A stretch of 23,063 bases of DNA, taken from contig CAZEHJ010000061.1 in NCBI GenBank assembly GCA_964512485.1, positions 1-23,063 of the forward strand, read 5' to 3'. A program made the position numbers and the translations under genes. This DNA is from CAZEHJ01 sp964512485 (GTDB lineage Bacteria; Bacteroidota; Rhodothermia; Rhodothermales; UBA10348). Positions 7,992 to 15,863 of the stretch are shown piece after piece; the stretch's first letter is position 1, and each line of letters starts with the position of its first letter. Under the pieces are notes generated by a model that was given only the letters and a program-made list of their open reading frames with translations, ran no database searches and was not told the DNA's origin.

Positions 7992-9860
7992 ATGACTGAC
8001 ATGACCGAGATGACCGAATTCTTGACCGATATCAAACTACCCCGTCGCTTCGCGGCCCTCCTGTGCCTGATCGTCGTTTGGGTGTTTGCCGGTAGGATGT
8101 TCGCCAGCGCTCAGATCCAGGTGCCAGTTCCGATCTCGAGTTGGTCAGACACGTACGGCAAGAGTCCTGCGGATTTCACCGTTGAGGAGTGGCGAGCGAT
8201 CATCGACACCACGTGGGGAGAAGGCATTGAAACGGGTGCTAAGCAGCTGATCTTCGACCGCTGGTGGAACGAGGTCAATCTCAATTTCGGTTCGTTCCTG
8301 AATCTGGATTTCGATATCCAGGCATTCAAGGATCAATACCGACCTGAGATCCAAGGGGGAGTAAGTCGGGGTCGCTTTGCGGCCATCATGAATCATTTCG
8401 GCTACCGGCTCAAAGAATTGCACACCTATGTCTGGGACACTCCAGTAAGAAGTACGCCTCGTCAGAAAGGCGTACCGCTGTTATGGGTGGGGCAGTGGGG
8501 TTCAAATCCTGGCTTTGGTGCCGTCGTCACGCCTCTTGCGGACAGTTCTCTGGTGGTCTACGAAGCGCTTCCCAATCATCCCATTGGCCTCGAAGCCGGA
8601 GACATAGTACTCGGGTACGACGGCGTTCTTTGGAAGGATTTGTGGCCTCGGCTCGTAGCGGCGGAGCTGCCGCTCGTTTTGAATTCAGTAAACGCCGGTA
8701 ACGACGAAGGCAACTGGTACTATCACATGCAGGCGGTTGGCTTGAACTGGCACCTTTTTGATACCATTGACATCGTAAAATATGCATCCGGTGATACGCT
8801 TCATTTCGACACGAACAACTTGATTGGAGAACGCAGACCGATATGGGGGCGCGAATCTCTGGACGTTCCGGGCGTTGAATGGCCGGATCGGCAAAGGGAT
8901 ATCCGTTTCAATTGGGGCATGATTGACGGCACGAATGTCGGTTATATCGTGGTCACGTCATGGAATTTTGCAGCCCAGTACAACTTGCGCGAACGTTTTC
9001 GCTCAGCTATCGACAGTCTGATGCATGAAATCGACGCCGATGGAATCATCATCGATCAGCGTTTCAATACGGGTGGCGGCGCACTGGCTCGCGAAGGATT
9101 CAATCTGTTGTTCAACGAAACCGTCCAGACGGTGGGTTTCGAGGTCAGGGCCGGAACGACGGATCATCTTTCGATGGCCGAAGACCCCGCCAGAAGATGG
9201 CAAAATTTGGTTATTCAGGGGGATCCTGACACATTCTACGACAAGCCCATCGCCGGTCTAATTGGGCCGGGTTCGATAAGTGCGGGGGAATTGGAAGCGA
9301 CACGTCTCTCTTTTCATCCGAGAGCGCGACTGTTCGGGAGACCATCGCCGGCATCTTATTCGGGGTCCGACTTCATCAGTCTGGCGAACAGCGACTGGTT
9401 TTCTTCACGCACGAGCGGTCCCGTCTACCTGGTTGATGGCCATGTGTCCCTTTCACACATCGCTCTTCAACCTGACGAGTGGGTCTGGTTCGATCGCGAC
9501 GACATTGTAGACGGCAAAGACACCGTAGTTCAGGCAGCGCTTGACTGGATCGCGAGCGAGACAGCACTCGACGTGGGTGACTCTGATGACGTCCTGCCAA
9601 TAATGGATGTTCAGGTCTTTCCTAATCCGTCGGCCACAAATGTGACGTTTGACTTCAACTCGGCCGCGTCGGGAAAAACGCGCCTCGCCATTTTCGATTT
9701 GCTGGGTCGCGAAATCGCGGATCTGGATGGTGGATTTTCGCCAAAAGGTTCCGGGAGATTTATCTGGACTCCATCCGGTGCGACGGCGCCGGGCGTCTAT
9801 TTTTATCGACTTGAATCAGGCGGGAAAGTCAGGACCGGGAATGTGATTATCGCTCGTTGA
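7992..9860 (+). CDS. T9SS-exported S41-type (CtpA/tricorn-like) peptidase
   Basis: This protein of about 622 residues has an N-terminal signal region ending FASAQ, then a PDZ-like segment (GLEAGDIVLGYDG) and an S41 peptidase core. Core motifs are GYIVVTSW, DQRFNTGGG (355-363) and GPGSISAGE (425-433), where Ser428 or Ser430 would be the nucleophile. The Lys of the CtpA Ser/Lys dyad is not seen in the expected G..T.GKG block, which here reads GRPSPASYSGS. A C-terminal type A sorting domain begins at VFPNPSATN and ends in GVYFYRLESGGKVRTGNVIIAR-like strands, indicating T9SS export to the surface. Three in-frame ATGs nine bases apart (7992, 8001, 8010) and an upstream TTG leave the start uncertain. 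It may be a degraded or specialised peptidase. Confidence 0.85.
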   Translation: MTDMTEMTEFLTDIKLPRRFAALLCLIVVWVFAGRMFASAQIQVPVPISSWSDTYGKSPADFTVEEWRAIIDTTWGEGIETGAKQLIFDRWWNEVNLNFGSFLNLDFDIQAFKDQYRPEIQGGVSRGRFAAIMNHFGYRLKELHTYVWDTPVRSTPRQKGVPLLWVGQWGSNPGFGAVVTPLADSSLVVYEALPNHPIGLEAGDIVLGYDGVLWKDLWPRLVAAELPLVLNSVNAGNDEGNWYYHMQAVGLNWHLFDTIDIVKYASGDTLHFDTNNLIGERRPIWGRESLDVPGVEWPDRQRDIRFNWGMIDGTNVGYIVVTSWNFAAQYNLRERFRSAIDSLMHEIDADGIIIDQRFNTGGGALAREGFNLLFNETVQTVGFEVRAGTTDHLSMAEDPARRWQNLVIQGDPDTFYDKPIAGLIGPGSISAGELEATRLSFHPRARLFGRPSPASYSGSDFISLANSDWFSSRTSGPVYLVDGHVSLSHIALQPDEWVWFDRDDIVDGKDTVVQAALDWIASETALDVGDSDDVLPIMDVQVFPNPSATNVTFDFNSAASGKTRLAIFDLLGREIADLDGGFSPKGSGRFIWTPSGATAPGVYFYRLESGGKVRTGNVIIAR

Positions 9861-9879
9861 CGGGGCGATCCTTCGATGG

Positions 9880-10599
9880 TCAGTCGGTGAGACTTCCGAC
9901 CAGATCTCTCACGAGAGAAACGTCAGTGAGACCATCCTTGAGCACAGACGAATAGGCGTGAAAAGAGCGACTGCCGTACGAACTGAGCCGATTCTGAATC
10001 GAGGAAGCGTTCTCTGAGGAGATTCCTCCACCAACGACAACCTCGAAGCCGTTTCCCGCACCGGTAAGTGTCTGATTCAGACCATCGATACCGTGAAGTG
10101 CGGATCGCGTGTCGCCCCAGGACACGCCTGAAGTCAAAACCCGATTGATGTTCGCAGCTTTCAACGCTTCGATTGAGGCCTGTGGTTTTGAGAGGGCGTC
10201 ATAGGCTCTGTGAAAAGTTGTGAGGAGACCATTCTCTGTGGCTCTTCTGACCAGTTTATTCAGGTTATGAGAATCCAGGGCTCCATCCAGCACCACGCCG
10301 AAGACTACTCCGTGAGCGCCAGCTTCAGCCATGTCGGAAATAGACTCGAGCATCTGATTGATTTCTGAAGGGGAGTAGTGAAAATTACCCGATTTTGGCC
10401 TGATCATGGCCAGGATCTCGATTTTACTTTCGAATGCCAGGCTGATTTGCTCGATGGTACTCACTTCGGGAGTCAGTCCCCCTGTATGCATGGCAGCACA
10501 ACATTCGATCCGGCTGGCTCCGCCCTCGTGTGCGGCGCTCGCGGACGCGAGCGCCGCATCCAGATCCGAGCAATCAATACAGATTTCGACGGGTATCAT
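9880..10599 (-). CDS. cutC: CutC family protein
   Basis: This 239-residue cytoplasmic TIM-barrel protein belongs to the CutC family (E. coli CutC 248 residues), originally tied to copper homeostasis, although its biochemical role is still unsettled. Family motifs are VEICIDCSDLDAALA at the N-terminus, GGASRIECC, GGLTPE, MIRPKSGNF, GVVFGVVLDGALD, TFHRAYD and NRVLTSG. The start at 10599 is supported by a GGAG sequence seven bases upstream; an upstream in-frame ATG at 10707 has no such support and would intrude on the divergent gene. It diverges from the M20 peptidase with 111 bp between starts, and converges on the S41 gene with a 19-bp spacer that contains no clear terminator. Confidence 0.92.
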   Translation of the reverse strand: MIPVEICIDCSDLDAALASASAAHEGGASRIECCAAMHTGGLTPEVSTIEQISLAFESKIEILAMIRPKSGNFHYSPSEINQMLESISDMAEAGAHGVVFGVVLDGALDSHNLNKLVRRATENGLLTTFHRAYDALSKPQASIEALKAANINRVLTSGVSWGDTRSALHGIDGLNQTLTGAGNGFEVVVGGGISSENASSIQNRLSSYGSRSFHAYSSVLKDGLTDVSLVRDLVGSLTD

Positions 10600-10710
10600 G
10601 GTTTCTCCATCAATGGAGCAGTTTCCCGGGTCGAAGGGGAAGGTGGAGTTGAGTATCTTTCGCGGGCGTGCACATGCGCGGCACGCGATCAGATAACAGG
10701 CATGCAAGCA

Positions 10711-12036
10711 ATGCTACCAAAAAGTATACGTTCTTTCGTTCTCATCTTTCTGCTGTTTATGGCTTACACAAGGGACATTTCCGCCCAGAACGCACTCAGT
10801 GAGACTGAGAAAGCGATCGCTTCCAACGTCGAAACCAATCGGGGCGATGCAATCGCTTTCCTTGAGAAGGTGATCAATATCAACAGCGGGTCGATGAACT
10901 TTGACGGCGTGATGGCGGTGGGTCACGAGTTCGGCGAGGAATTTTCCGCACTAGGATTCGAGACGCGATGGATCAACGGAGAAGCGTTTGATCGGGCGGG
11001 TCATCTCTTTGCAACTCGCGGAAACGAAGGCCCACATTTCCTCCTGATCGGACATCTGGATACCGTTTTTGAAATAGACAGTCCCTTCCAGAAATACGTG
11101 CGGGTTGATGAAAACACAGCTCTCGGCCCTGGAATTATCGACATGAAAGGTGGCGACGTGGTCATTCTCGAATCAGTTCGGGCGCTCTCACAAGCCGGTG
11201 TGTTGGATAAGATGACGATCACAGTGGCTCTGATCGGAGATGAAGAGTCTTCTGGAGATCCATTGGAATTGGGACGTGCTTCTCTCGTGGAAGCCGCGAT
11301 AGAAGCAGACATCGCGCTGGCATTCGAGCCGGGAGACGGCGATCCGTCTACCGCGGTTCTGGCACGACGCGGATTCACAGGCTGGGAATTGCACGTCAAA
11401 GGAACGCGGGCCCATTCGTCCTCTGTGTTCTCGGAAGAGTCCGGTTATGGATCCATATATGAAGCAGCTCGAATCCTGACCCGATTCCAGGAGGAATTGA
11501 CGGGCGAAGAACTGCTGACGTTCAATCCGGGACTCATTCTCGGTGGGACGGCCGTCGAGTATGACGAGGAGAATGATCGGGGAACAGCCTTCGGGAAAAC
11601 CAACGTGATTTCGGAAACGACCGTCGTCGCTGGCGATCTGCGAACCATATCCCCGGAGCAGCGGGAAAATGTGAAAGAGCGTATGCGTGTTATTGTTGAA
11701 CGTCACCTGCCTGGAACAGAAGCTGCAATAACCTTTCGGGACAGTTACCCGCCCATGGGCATGACCACGGGCAACGAAGATTTGCTGGGATTGCTCAACC
11801 GTGTGAGCCTCGATTCCGGGTACGGCCAGGTCACTGCCGGGGATCCGAGCGACGCCGGAGCGGCCGACGTTTCATTTGCAGCCGGACATGTCGAGATGAG
11901 CCTCGATGGCCTCGGAATGACGGGAGGGGGTACTCATACGACCGAGGAATGGGCAGATTTGAGCACGCTTACCATGCAGTCCATCCGTGCAGCTCTTCTC
12001 ATGCACCGCGTGGCACAGGACTGGCGTGATCGTTAG
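10711..12036 (+). CDS. Exported M20 metallopeptidase (carboxypeptidase G2-like)
   Basis: This 441-residue enzyme is a two-zinc M20 peptidase close to the glutamate carboxypeptidase group, cleaving C-terminal residues or acyl-amino acids in the periplasm. A signal peptide covers 1-26 (ending ISAQ). Candidate metal and catalytic residues are His115 and Asp117 (GHLDTV), Asp144 (IDMKGG), Glu178/Glu179 (GDEES), Glu206 (AFEPGD) and His409 (GGTHT). The order and spacing match carboxypeptidase G2, including a Glu rather than Asp at the site-selective ligand. Of two nearby in-frame ATGs, 10711 is preferred because AGG lies ten bases upstream; 10702 is possible. It is transcribed divergently from cutC and followed by ada 100 bp later. 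Confidence 0.92.
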   Translation: MLPKSIRSFVLIFLLFMAYTRDISAQNALSETEKAIASNVETNRGDAIAFLEKVININSGSMNFDGVMAVGHEFGEEFSALGFETRWINGEAFDRAGHLFATRGNEGPHFLLIGHLDTVFEIDSPFQKYVRVDENTALGPGIIDMKGGDVVILESVRALSQAGVLDKMTITVALIGDEESSGDPLELGRASLVEAAIEADIALAFEPGDGDPSTAVLARRGFTGWELHVKGTRAHSSSVFSEESGYGSIYEAARILTRFQEELTGEELLTFNPGLILGGTAVEYDEENDRGTAFGKTNVISETTVVAGDLRTISPEQRENVKERMRVIVERHLPGTEAAITFRDSYPPMGMTTGNEDLLGLLNRVSLDSGYGQVTAGDPSDAGAADVSFAAGHVEMSLDGLGMTGGGTHTTEEWADLSTLTMQSIRAALLMHRVAQDWRDR

Positions 12037-12065
12037 GGTCCTGCTTCGACAGGCAGATAGAAAAA

Positions 12066-12134
12066 TTCGATGTTGATTTATCGGTAGCGAACAGCGGATT
12101 TAATGCCGAAGTTGCTTAAGCAAACAACATCGAA
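12066..12134 (+). promoter_or_regulatory. Inverted repeat and palindrome in the ada leader
   Basis: TTCGATGTTG (12066-12075) and CAACATCGAA (12125-12134) are perfect 10-bp inverted arms 49 nt apart. The right arm ends two bases before the ada ATG, where the ribosome-binding site should be. The perfect 12-bp palindrome TTGCTTAAGCAA (12112-12123) abuts the right arm. The site could be an operator, possibly for Ada itself, or an RNA hairpin masking the start. It does not read as the E. coli Ada box. Confidence 0.5.
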
Positions 12135-12136
12135 CC

Positions 12137-13201
12137 ATGCAGACTCTTCCTACGACAGATGAAATGATTCGCGCTTTCACCGAACGCGACTCGACGTACG
12201 AAGGACTCTTTTTTACCGGGGTCCTGACAACCGGCATATTTTGTCGTCCGACGTGTAGCGCTCGCAAGCCAAAACCTGAAAACGTCACGTTTTTCAAAAC
12301 GTCGAAAGACGCGCTGGACCATGGTTTTCGACCATGCAAAAGGTGCCTGCCGCTGGAAGTGTTGGATGCGCAACCGGAATGGGTAACCCGATTGTTGGAA
12401 AAGGTGGAAGCCGATCCTCAAAAAAGGTGGAAGGATCAGGATCTGAGGAATCTCGATCTGGAACCGGAAAGGGTTCGAAGGTGGTTCAAGAAACATCACA
12501 GAATGACATTTCACGCATACAGCAGATCCAGAAGACTGGGAAGCGCACTGGGACACATGAAAAGCGGCCGTTCAGTTACGGAAACAGCATTTGAGCACGG
12601 GTATGACTCACTGGCGGGATTTCGGGATGCTGTTGAAAAACTGACGGGATTGTCTGCCGGAAAGGCGTCAGGGAGCAACGTGGTCTATCTGGAAAGAGTC
12701 GACACCCCACTGGGGCCGATGCTGGCAGGTACGACCGATGACTGTGTTTGCCTTCTCGAATTTACCGATCGACCGATGCTCGAAACGCAGCTGACCCGAG
12801 TCCAGACCAGATTGCAGTGTGTGTTCATTCCGCAAGCAAACGACATGATGAACCGGCTGCGGGCAGAGCTGGAGGCATATTTCGAAGGCACCCTTGAACA
12901 GTTCACCGTGCCATTGGCGTTCCCGGGTACGGAATTCCAGCAGAAGGTGTGGCGGGCTCTTCAGACCATCGATTACGGCAAGACCGTCTCGTATCAGGAA
13001 ATCGCAACCAAAATCGGGGACGCAAAAGCAGTTCGCGCAGTCGCAAGAGCGAACGGCGACAACAGAATCGCGATCATCATCCCCTGCCATCGGGTGATAG
13101 GAAAAGACGGATCGCTGACCGGATATGGTGGGGGACTACACCGGAAAAAATATCTCCTCGACCTCGAACAGGGCGTCAAGGAACTGAACCTATTTGACTG
13201 A
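12137..13201 (+). CDS. ada: Ada: DNA alkylation-damage sensor/activator and O6-alkylguanine methyltransferase
   Basis: This 354-residue protein has the complete Ada architecture. The N-terminal zinc domain uses Cys36, Cys40, Cys67 and Cys70 (E. coli 38/42/69/72), where methyl transfer from phosphotriesters activates DNA binding. An AraC-type helix-turn-helix region (about 82-180, with ERVRRWFKKHHRMTFHAY) is followed by the methyltransferase ribonuclease-like lobe. The C-terminal AGT domain has PCHRV with acceptor Cys317. It repairs alkylated bases and activates its own regulon. No Shine-Dalgarno is evident before the ATG, and an inverted repeat occupies that position. It converges with the next gene, with only 4 bp between stop codons. 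Confidence 0.95.
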   Translation: MQTLPTTDEMIRAFTERDSTYEGLFFTGVLTTGIFCRPTCSARKPKPENVTFFKTSKDALDHGFRPCKRCLPLEVLDAQPEWVTRLLEKVEADPQKRWKDQDLRNLDLEPERVRRWFKKHHRMTFHAYSRSRRLGSALGHMKSGRSVTETAFEHGYDSLAGFRDAVEKLTGLSAGKASGSNVVYLERVDTPLGPMLAGTTDDCVCLLEFTDRPMLETQLTRVQTRLQCVFIPQANDMMNRLRAELEAYFEGTLEQFTVPLAFPGTEFQQKVWRALQTIDYGKTVSYQEIATKIGDAKAVRAVARANGDNRIAIIIPCHRVIGKDGSLTGYGGGLHRKKYLLDLEQGVKELNLFD

Positions 13202-13205
13202 ACTC

Positions 13206-14330
13206 CTATTCGCCAATTGTGGCGGAAAGAGAGACCGAAGGATGTTCGTTTGGCGCCGTGATAACATTGAGCACATCGAACGACAATGCAAGATCCGTCA
13301 ACCGTTCACCTGTCTTTACTTTGAGTGCCAGTGTTCGATGTGCGGGGACGACGATCAGGTCCGCCTGGTCATGGAACCGGTAGGCCGACGTATTCGAAAG
13401 CGTGTAGGGTGTATCTGAACTGTTGGAGATACTCGTATTTAGGATGGACGTATCGCCGCCGTAGCCCATCACATTCAATGTCAGGGATGCTTCGATGAGT
13501 GGGAGCACGTTCTCTTCCTTGCCGATCAACTTGTCGAGATAGTAGGCAGCCGTTCGACCGGCGAACAACGCTTCTCTGATGCCTTCGATCGTCTTTTCCT
13601 TCGCCAATACGACAGTGATCGGACGGTGGCCACCCTCGGGCACTTTGTATTGCCAGTCAACCAAGCCATGAATGTCCGATGTTCCGATGATAGTCAGATC
13701 GTATTCAAGCGCAATTTCAAGTGCTTCATCTGAATAAGTCAGGTCGTTGACGACTTCAATGCCCGAAATGTGCCCCTTTTCGATCAGTTCGATATTCATG
13801 GGCTCCAGTCGCGCTACTCCGTCCTTTCTCTGCGACCCCCAGTTGGGGTGATTCATGAACGTGAATCCGCCTTGCCGATATGCTTCTGCATAAGCATCGT
13901 TGGCGTCATCGACCAGCATCGGATTGGCGTCGGAAATAAATACGGAATTGGCATGTCCGTGCGGCAAGTCCCGCGTTATCTCCGAGCCGGGGATGACGAT
14001 GAGTCCGCTCTGACCAGCGACACGGGTCGCGATATCAAACGCCCGGTTTCGATCCGGATGCGGGATATCAGCTTTGTGGGGCTGGTATTCGAGGTGCTCG
14101 GTGATGGCAATACAATCAAGACCGTCACGTTGTGCTTCCTGGACGCGAATATCTGGCCACACAGCTCCATCTGAAAAAACAGAATGCATGTGCAGATCAC
14201 ATGTCAGGCTCAGGTACTCTGCCGTGTCCGGAAAATCGATCACCCGAGAATGAGAATGGGAGTGTCCGCTTTGCGCGGAGGTCAGTGACACAGGCAAAAG
14301 GGCCACCAGAAGGAAGAAGGTAGATTTCAT
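13206..14330 (-). CDS. Exported PHP-domain phosphoesterase, Sb-PDE-like
   Basis: This 374-residue protein has a signal peptide (1-20, ending TSAQ), then a His-rich segment (GHSHSHS) and a PHP metallophosphoesterase domain. Candidate metal ligands are His47/His49 (DLHMHS), Asp54, His79 (TEHLEYQPH), Glu117 (GSEITR), His126, His161 (NHPNW) and Asp219/His221 (SDIHG). The pattern matches the Sb-PDE phosphodiesterase family named after a Sphingobium enzyme of organophosphate breakdown. A beta-rich C-terminal domain (about 285-374) follows. It should hydrolyse phosphodiesters in the periplasm; the natural substrate is unknown. The ATG at 14330 is chosen for the signal peptide, since the upstream in-frame extension lacks one. 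Confidence 0.88.
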   Translation of the reverse strand: MKSTFFLLVALLPVSLTSAQSGHSHSHSRVIDFPDTAEYLSLTCDLHMHSVFSDGAVWPDIRVQEAQRDGLDCIAITEHLEYQPHKADIPHPDRNRAFDIATRVAGQSGLIVIPGSEITRDLPHGHANSVFISDANPMLVDDANDAYAEAYRQGGFTFMNHPNWGSQRKDGVARLEPMNIELIEKGHISGIEVVNDLTYSDEALEIALEYDLTIIGTSDIHGLVDWQYKVPEGGHRPITVVLAKEKTIEGIREALFAGRTAAYYLDKLIGKEENVLPLIEASLTLNVMGYGGDTSILNTSISNSSDTPYTLSNTSAYRFHDQADLIVVPAHRTLALKVKTGERLTDLALSFDVLNVITAPNEHPSVSLSATIGE

Positions 14331-14379
14331 GCCGAAAGGGGAGAGGTCGAAGGAGCCGGTAGGCGAGACTGAAAACATA

Positions 14380-14415
14380 TGATTTGCAAAGTAAACACGC
14401 AGATGTCGCAAATCA
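14380..14415. promoter_or_regulatory. Inverted repeat upstream of the PHP gene
   Basis: TGATTTGC (14380-14387) and GCAAATCA (14408-14415) are perfect 8-bp inverted arms separated by 20 nt. They lie about 50-85 bp upstream of the phosphoesterase start codon, where a promoter would be expected. An operator is possible; no regulator is identified. Confidence 0.35.
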
Positions 14416-14458
14416 CGCCACCAGCGTTGCATTTTCCATTCCTTGGTCCGGTTTTCCG

Positions 14459-14731
14459 GCAGTCAATCAGATGGAGAGCCGATCATTGATTTCCGNNNNN
14501 NNNNNNNNNNNNNNNNNNNNNNNNNNNNNNNNNNNNNNNNNNNNNNNNNNNNNNNNNNNNNNNNNNNNNNNNNNNNNNNNNNNNNNNNNNNNNNNCCTTG
14601 GTCCGGTTTTCCGGCAGTCAATCAGATGGAGAGCCGATCATTGATTTCCGCCAGTCAATCAGATGGAGAGCCGATCATTGATTTCCGGCAGTCAATCAGA
14701 TGGAGAGCCGATCATTGATTTCCGCCAGTCA
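14459..14731. repeat. 37-bp tandem repeat, interrupted by the assembly gap
   Basis: Full 37-bp units sit at 14459-14495, 14614-14650, 14651-14687 and 14688-14724, with a 7-bp partial unit at 14725. They are identical except for the first base, which is G, G, C, G and C in order. Each contains CAATCAGATGGAGAGCC and GATCATTGATTTCC. The rightmost full unit encodes the last residues and stop codon of PnuC, so the array looks like tandem amplification of the pnuC 3' end. There are no spacers, so it is not a CRISPR array. Copy number is uncertain because of the gap. Confidence 0.9.
14496..14595. other. Assembly gap of exactly 100 N
   Basis: The run of N is a scaffolding placeholder. The 55 bases ending at 14495 (14441-14495) are identical to the 55 bases starting at 14596 (14596-14650). 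This indicates that two contigs sharing a 55-base end overlap were joined without merging. Together with the repeat it makes up most of the 361-bp gene-free stretch between the PHP start and the pnuC stop; the rest holds the inverted repeat at 14380 and no other visible feature. Confidence 0.97.
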
Positions 14732-15339
14732 CGGAAGCCGATTGCGCACAGGATAAGGAAAATGAAATACTGTCCTGAGAACAGGTACAAGCCTTTGAGG
14801 GCATAAATCGATACGGCGACGATATCGATGATGAACCAGTACACCCAGTTTTCAAGTCTTTTCTGCGCCATGAACCACATTGCGGTCAGGCTGGCAACGG
14901 TCGTGAATGCATCTCCATATGGGTAAGCTGCCTGGGGAGCGCCGCCATCCATCCAGGCGTTTGCCCAGCGGATAGAGTCGTCGACGTTCACGATCACCCA
15001 TTCTGCAATCAATTCCAAGTGTCCCATCGCCCATCCCCACGCGGCAGTCAGCACAAGGGTGATCACCACCCATCTGACATTCGCCGGAATCGACATGGTG
15101 GTCACCGGCAGTTCGGGGGAAGCATCGTCTTTCCTGTTCCAGTGAATCCATCCGTAGATGTTCATACCGATGTAGTAGACATGCAGAAGCATATCTGAAA
15201 ACAGGAACGAATCGTAGAATACGATGGCTGCGAGACTCACGGAAATCAGGCCCGTTGGCCAGCACCAGATGTTTTGCTGCGTGAGGAAATACACGCTCAG
15301 CAGGCCGGTTACGGCAGCAATGGCTTCAATTCCTGTCAT
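14692..15339 (-). CDS. pnuC: Nicotinamide mononucleotide/riboside transporter PnuC
   Basis: This 215-residue inner-membrane protein is a PnuC-type vitamin B3 precursor transporter (E. coli 239 residues). About seven hydrophobic segments are visible, with family motifs WCWPTGLISV near residue 27, YYIGMNIYGWIHW (about 55-67) and NWVYWFIIDIVAVSIYALKGLY in the C-terminal half. It would supply NAD precursors to a cytoplasmic nucleotide kinase. The start codon overlaps the deacylase stop (ATGA), marking it as the third gene of a coupled operon. Its final residues (RKSMIGSPSD) and stop lie in the first unit of the 37-bp tandem repeat, so the C-terminal tail may be strain-variable. No riboswitch is visible in this coupled position. 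Confidence 0.92.
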   Translation of the reverse strand: MTGIEAIAAVTGLLSVYFLTQQNIWCWPTGLISVSLAAIVFYDSFLFSDMLLHVYYIGMNIYGWIHWNRKDDASPELPVTTMSIPANVRWVVITLVLTAAWGWAMGHLELIAEWVIVNVDDSIRWANAWMDGGAPQAAYPYGDAFTTVASLTAMWFMAQKRLENWVYWFIIDIVAVSIYALKGLYLFSGQYFIFLILCAIGFRDWRKSMIGSPSD

Positions 15340-15863
15340 CGTGCAGGTACGTCGAGAATTGTGGGTTCGTGTCCGGTAAGCCGCAGCATTGTCCTGATTC
15401 CTTCAGCAGGGAGAATGACGGTGCTTGTGTTTACGAGGGGATGGCATCTGACGAAGTCGGCATTCCAAACGGACGTGTCGATGACTAGTTCTACGTTGTT
15501 CCCGGTATCGTTGATGATCCCCATGATAGTTACCGAACCAGGTTCGACACCCAGGTGAGTCATGAGGCGTTCCGGAGAGGCGAAGCTCACCCTGCCATGC
15601 CCTGTCACTTCCCCCAGAGCCATCAAGTCAACGCGCTTGTCATGAGGAACGACAATCAGTACATGTCGTCGTCCTTTCTTGTCTCGAACGAACAGATTCT
15701 TGGTGCGATGGCCTTTATGTATCTGTACGAGTTCGGTGACTTGATCAACCGTAAATACGGCCGGATGATCGAATCGCTCGTATTCGATCGAGTTGGAATC
15801 CAAGAAATCGATAGCCTTCTCGAGTGGACCTGCAGACATGGTCAGGTGCCCGTCTTCGGGCAT
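15336..15863 (-). CDS. ProXp-ala/YbaK-family aminoacyl-tRNA deacylase
   Basis: This 175-residue protein belongs to the YbaK/prolyl-tRNA synthetase-associated editing superfamily. Its closest pattern is ProXp-ala (PrdX), which clears Ala mischarged onto tRNA-Pro. Motifs are HPAVFTVDQV, GHRTKNLFVRDKKGRRH, VSFASPERL, LGVEPGSVTIMGIINDT and CHPLVNTSTV. TKN contains the family's key Lys. The start at 15863 is chosen because its ATG shares a base with the upstream stop codon (TAATG), typical of coupling; the ATG at 15839 (MSAGPLEKA) is an alternative. A 4-nt overlap links it to pnuC downstream. Specificity for Ala-tRNA-Pro is inferred from family resemblance. Confidence 0.88.
   Translation of the reverse strand: MPEDGHLTMSAGPLEKAIDFLDSNSIEYERFDHPAVFTVDQVTELVQIHKGHRTKNLFVRDKKGRRHVLIVVPHDKRVDLMALGEVTGHGRVSFASPERLMTHLGVEPGSVTIMGIINDTGNNVELVIDTSVWNADFVRCHPLVNTSTVILPAEGIRTMLRLTGHEPTILDVPAR

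Noticed and set aside
13209..13226. Small hairpin (CGCCA-ATTG-TGGCG) between ada and the PHP gene as a terminator
   Set aside because: It lies within the PHP coding end, the stem is short and no T-run follows on either strand.
14459..14731. Possible CRISPR array from 37-bp direct repeats
   Set aside because: The units are back to back with no spacers, include pnuC coding sequence, and no cas genes are present.
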